Shown here: positions 15,727 to 16,903 of the stretch, one piece after another
Layout of the letters: each line of letters begins with the position of its first letter
Position numbering within the stretch: the first letter of the stretch is position 1
Assembly (NCBI GenBank): GCA_902783615.1
Contig: CACZRQ010000123.1
Location: 1-16,903 of the forward strand
Length of the DNA stretch: 16,903 nt
Direction of reading: 5' to 3'
Origin: an uncultured Bacteroidales bacterium
GTDB taxonomy: Bacteria > Bacteroidota > Bacteroidia > Bacteroidales > Bacteroidaceae
Notes under the pieces: generated by a model
Told to the model about the DNA's origin: nothing
The model's input: only the letters and a program-made list of their open reading frames with translations
Databases searched by the model: none
Translations under genes and position numbers: made by a program

Positions 15727-16903
15727 TTATTTCTTTACTAGTTTTGGTATTTTGATAACTGTACCCACAGGCACGTTATCTGGATCTTTAATCACACCCT
15801 TGTTATAGCTGACGATGTAATTGTAAAGTCTTCTCGTACCATAGTATTTAAGGGCAATGGCATTCAGCGTCTCACCTTTTTGTAAAGTGTGGGTAGCCAA
15901 ATCACCATCAGTCTTATACGGAATGCCCTCTTGCAACTTCTCGAAACCTTCATTGGTAGTTGCAGGAGCTGCTGCAGGTGTTTGAGCTATTTGTGGGGTT
16001 GCTTCTGGTGTAGCAGGGGTGGATGATGGCTGATTGTTGTTAACCTGCTCACCCACCTGTGCCCCTTGTGAAACACTTTCCTCTACAGGAGTCTCTGTAA
16101 CAGGCGTTTCTGTTGGTTGAACAGGTTTAATGATTTGCTCTCTGTTCACAGGCAGGGTTTCATCTTTCCTTGCTAAATCAGGATAATACAGATAAGCCAC
16201 AGCACCTAAACACATAATGATGATGAGCACGGCTATGAACATCAAGTAAGGAGTAGATGACCCTTCTGCTTTCTTTGAGATTTCTCTTCGCTTTTCTTCA
16301 GAGATACGCAAAGCTTTCACCTCTTCCTGATGACTTACAGGTTGGTCTCTTTTCTTGATTTCATCATCGTCGAATATCGGCAATATCTTGATGGGTTGCT
16401 CTTCTGCAACAGGTTCTTCTTCAACTGATGGCTCCTCCTTAACTGTAGGTTCTTCTTCAACCACTGGCTTATCCTCAACCACGGGTTCATCCTCAGTTAC
16501 AGGCACTTCAACTGGAACAGGCTCCTCTTCTGGAACAGCTTCTTCTTCATAAACGGCAGGTGCTGGTTCTTCCTCAACTACTGGCTCTTCCTCAACCACA
16601 GGCTCTTCTTCTGCTATAGGTTCTTCCTCAGCTACAGGCTCTTCTTCTGTTATAGCTTCCTCCTCTGTCACAGGCTCTTCTTCAGCAACAGTCTTCTCTT
16701 GAGCAACAGGTTTATCTACAACAGACACATCAGCCACAGGCTCATCTACCAACAAATCGTCGGCATCTGCATCTCCCTCCACTTCAGGTGCATCAATCTC
16801 TACACCTTCAGCCAATACCACAGTTTCGAAAGCTGAGAAAGGCTTGTTTACAACCTCTTTCAGCGAGCTGTCAGGCGTAAAAGTGATTTTCGAATGGCCT
16901 TGA
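15727..16903 (-). CDS. HU-like / TM / LysM fusion protein (N-terminus beyond right edge, partial)
   Basis: The frame is open to the right edge, so a GTG at 16821 is not the true start; 391 residues are visible. Numbering from the edge: residues 1-22 (HSKITFTPDSSLKEVVNKPF and neighbours) match the closing strand and helix of HU/IHF-fold DNA-binding proteins, compare E. coli HU ending GKALKDAV. Residues 52-170 form an acidic linker of EEEPV-type hexads. A cytoplasmic basic helix (about 197-212) precedes one TM helix (about 220-240). A Thr/Pro/Gln-rich spacer (245-318) leads to a C-terminal LysM domain (about 337-388, LQKGETLNAIALKYYG and VPVGTVIKIPKL). Predicted topology: HU inside, LysM in the periplasm on peptidoglycan. 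It ends 28 nt before moxR. LysM and TM are clear; the HU part is inferred from a short remnant and recalled homologues. Confidence 0.8.
   Translation of the reverse strand, partial: QGHSKITFTPDSSLKEVVNKPFSAFETVVLAEGVEIDAPEVEGDADADDLLVDEPVADVSVVDKPVAQEKTVAEEEPVTEEEAITEEEPVAEEEPIAEEEPVVEEEPVVEEEPAPAVYEEEAVPEEEPVPVEVPVTEDEPVVEDKPVVEEEPTVKEEPSVEEEPVAEEQPIKILPIFDDDEIKKRDQPVSHQEEVKALRISEEKRREISKKAEGSSTPYLMFIAVLIIIMCLGAVAYLYYPDLARKDETLPVNREQIIKPVQPTETPVTETPVEESVSQGAQVGEQVNNNQPSSTPATPEATPQIAQTPAAAPATTNEGFEKLQEGIPYKTDGDLATHTLQKGETLNAIALKYYGTRRLYNYIVSYNKGVIKDPDNVPVGTVIKIPKLVKK
16393..16749 (-). repeat. 18-bp tandem repeats encoding an acidic EEEPV linker
   Basis: About 357 bp of imperfect 18-bp units. 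Read on the plus strand the units look like GGCTCTTCTTCAGCAACA; each encodes a six-residue EEEPVA-type hexad in the minus-strand protein. Units are most regular from about 16565 to 16700 and more diverged toward the 3' end of the gene. The array lies inside the coding frame and its period is a multiple of three, so gain or loss of units would keep the frame. Confidence 0.85.

Larger units (their letters stand above)
7378..16903 (-). other. Probable single operon: HU/LysM-moxR-DUF58-BatD-like-batA-batB-batC-batD-batE
   Basis: Nine same-strand genes with gaps of 28, 18, 11, 9, 44, -4, 6 and 8 nt in transcription order. I found no terminator hairpin and no convincing internal promoter in these gaps. 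The main promoter must lie upstream of the right edge, before the truncated HU/LysM gene, unless moxR has one inside the 3' part of that gene. No clear terminator follows batE; the next same-strand gene has its own promoter-like sequence. Confidence 0.65.

Noticed and set aside
16393..16749. CRISPR-like array
   Set aside because: The repeats are directly tandem 18-bp units without unique spacers and lie in a coding frame.
16793..16821. GTG at 16821 as the start of the LysM gene
   Set aside because: The same frame continues open for 27 further codons to the window edge and encodes HU-like sequence, so the gene is truncated by the window rather than starting here.

Overview
The window looks like chromosomal DNA of a Bacteroidota bacterium, most likely Prevotellaceae or a close relative. 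The evidence is the gene content (clpC divergent from gyrA; a full Bat operon headed by a MoxR ATPase), A/T-rich leaders mostly without Shine-Dalgarno sequences, candidate promoters of the TTTG-N19-TAnnTTTG type, and a GyrA with the sequence features I associate with this phylum. Species assignment from sequence reading alone is not possible.

Layout. (1) Positions 1-1539, minus strand: N-terminal 513 residues of the ClpC unfoldase, cut by the left edge. (2) 1540-1740: divergent intergenic region with candidate promoters for clpC and gyrA. (3) 1741-6896, plus strand: gyrA followed by two paralogous exported TPR proteins of 399 and 411 residues. A strong hairpin lies between the two TPR genes and a rho-independent terminator follows the second. 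(4) 7042-7293, minus strand: an 83-residue HTH-like protein with its own good candidate promoter. (5) 7378-16903, minus strand: a compact nine-gene cluster in the transcription order HU-like/LysM membrane protein (N-terminus outside the window), MoxR AAA+ ATPase, DUF58 protein, a BatD-like two-TM protein, BatA, BatB, BatC, BatD, BatE. Gaps within it are 44 nt or less, and batB and batC overlap through ATGA.

How the genes may work together. The MoxR/Bat cluster encodes a cytoplasmic AAA+ ATPase, three proteins with VWA-type MIDAS motifs (DUF58, BatA, BatB; all three motifs look intact), two membrane proteins with exported beta-rich N-termini and cytoplasmic tails (the BatD-like protein and BatD), and two TPR proteins (BatC, BatE). 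This suggests an ATPase-driven, metal-dependent envelope assembly. The family is named after aerotolerance in Bacteroides fragilis, but its molecular function is unsettled. The gene at the head of the cluster is the most unusual: the tail of an HU-like DNA-binding domain, a roughly 120-residue acidic repeat linker, one TM segment and a C-terminal LysM domain, which could physically link nucleoid and peptidoglycan.

No stretch over 300 bases lacks a gene. I saw no tRNA, rRNA, CRISPR array, insertion sequence or phage gene. Most of the window is conserved core sequence; the unusual material is the HU/LysM protein, the glutamine-rich tail of BatC, and the duplicated TPR proteins after gyrA.
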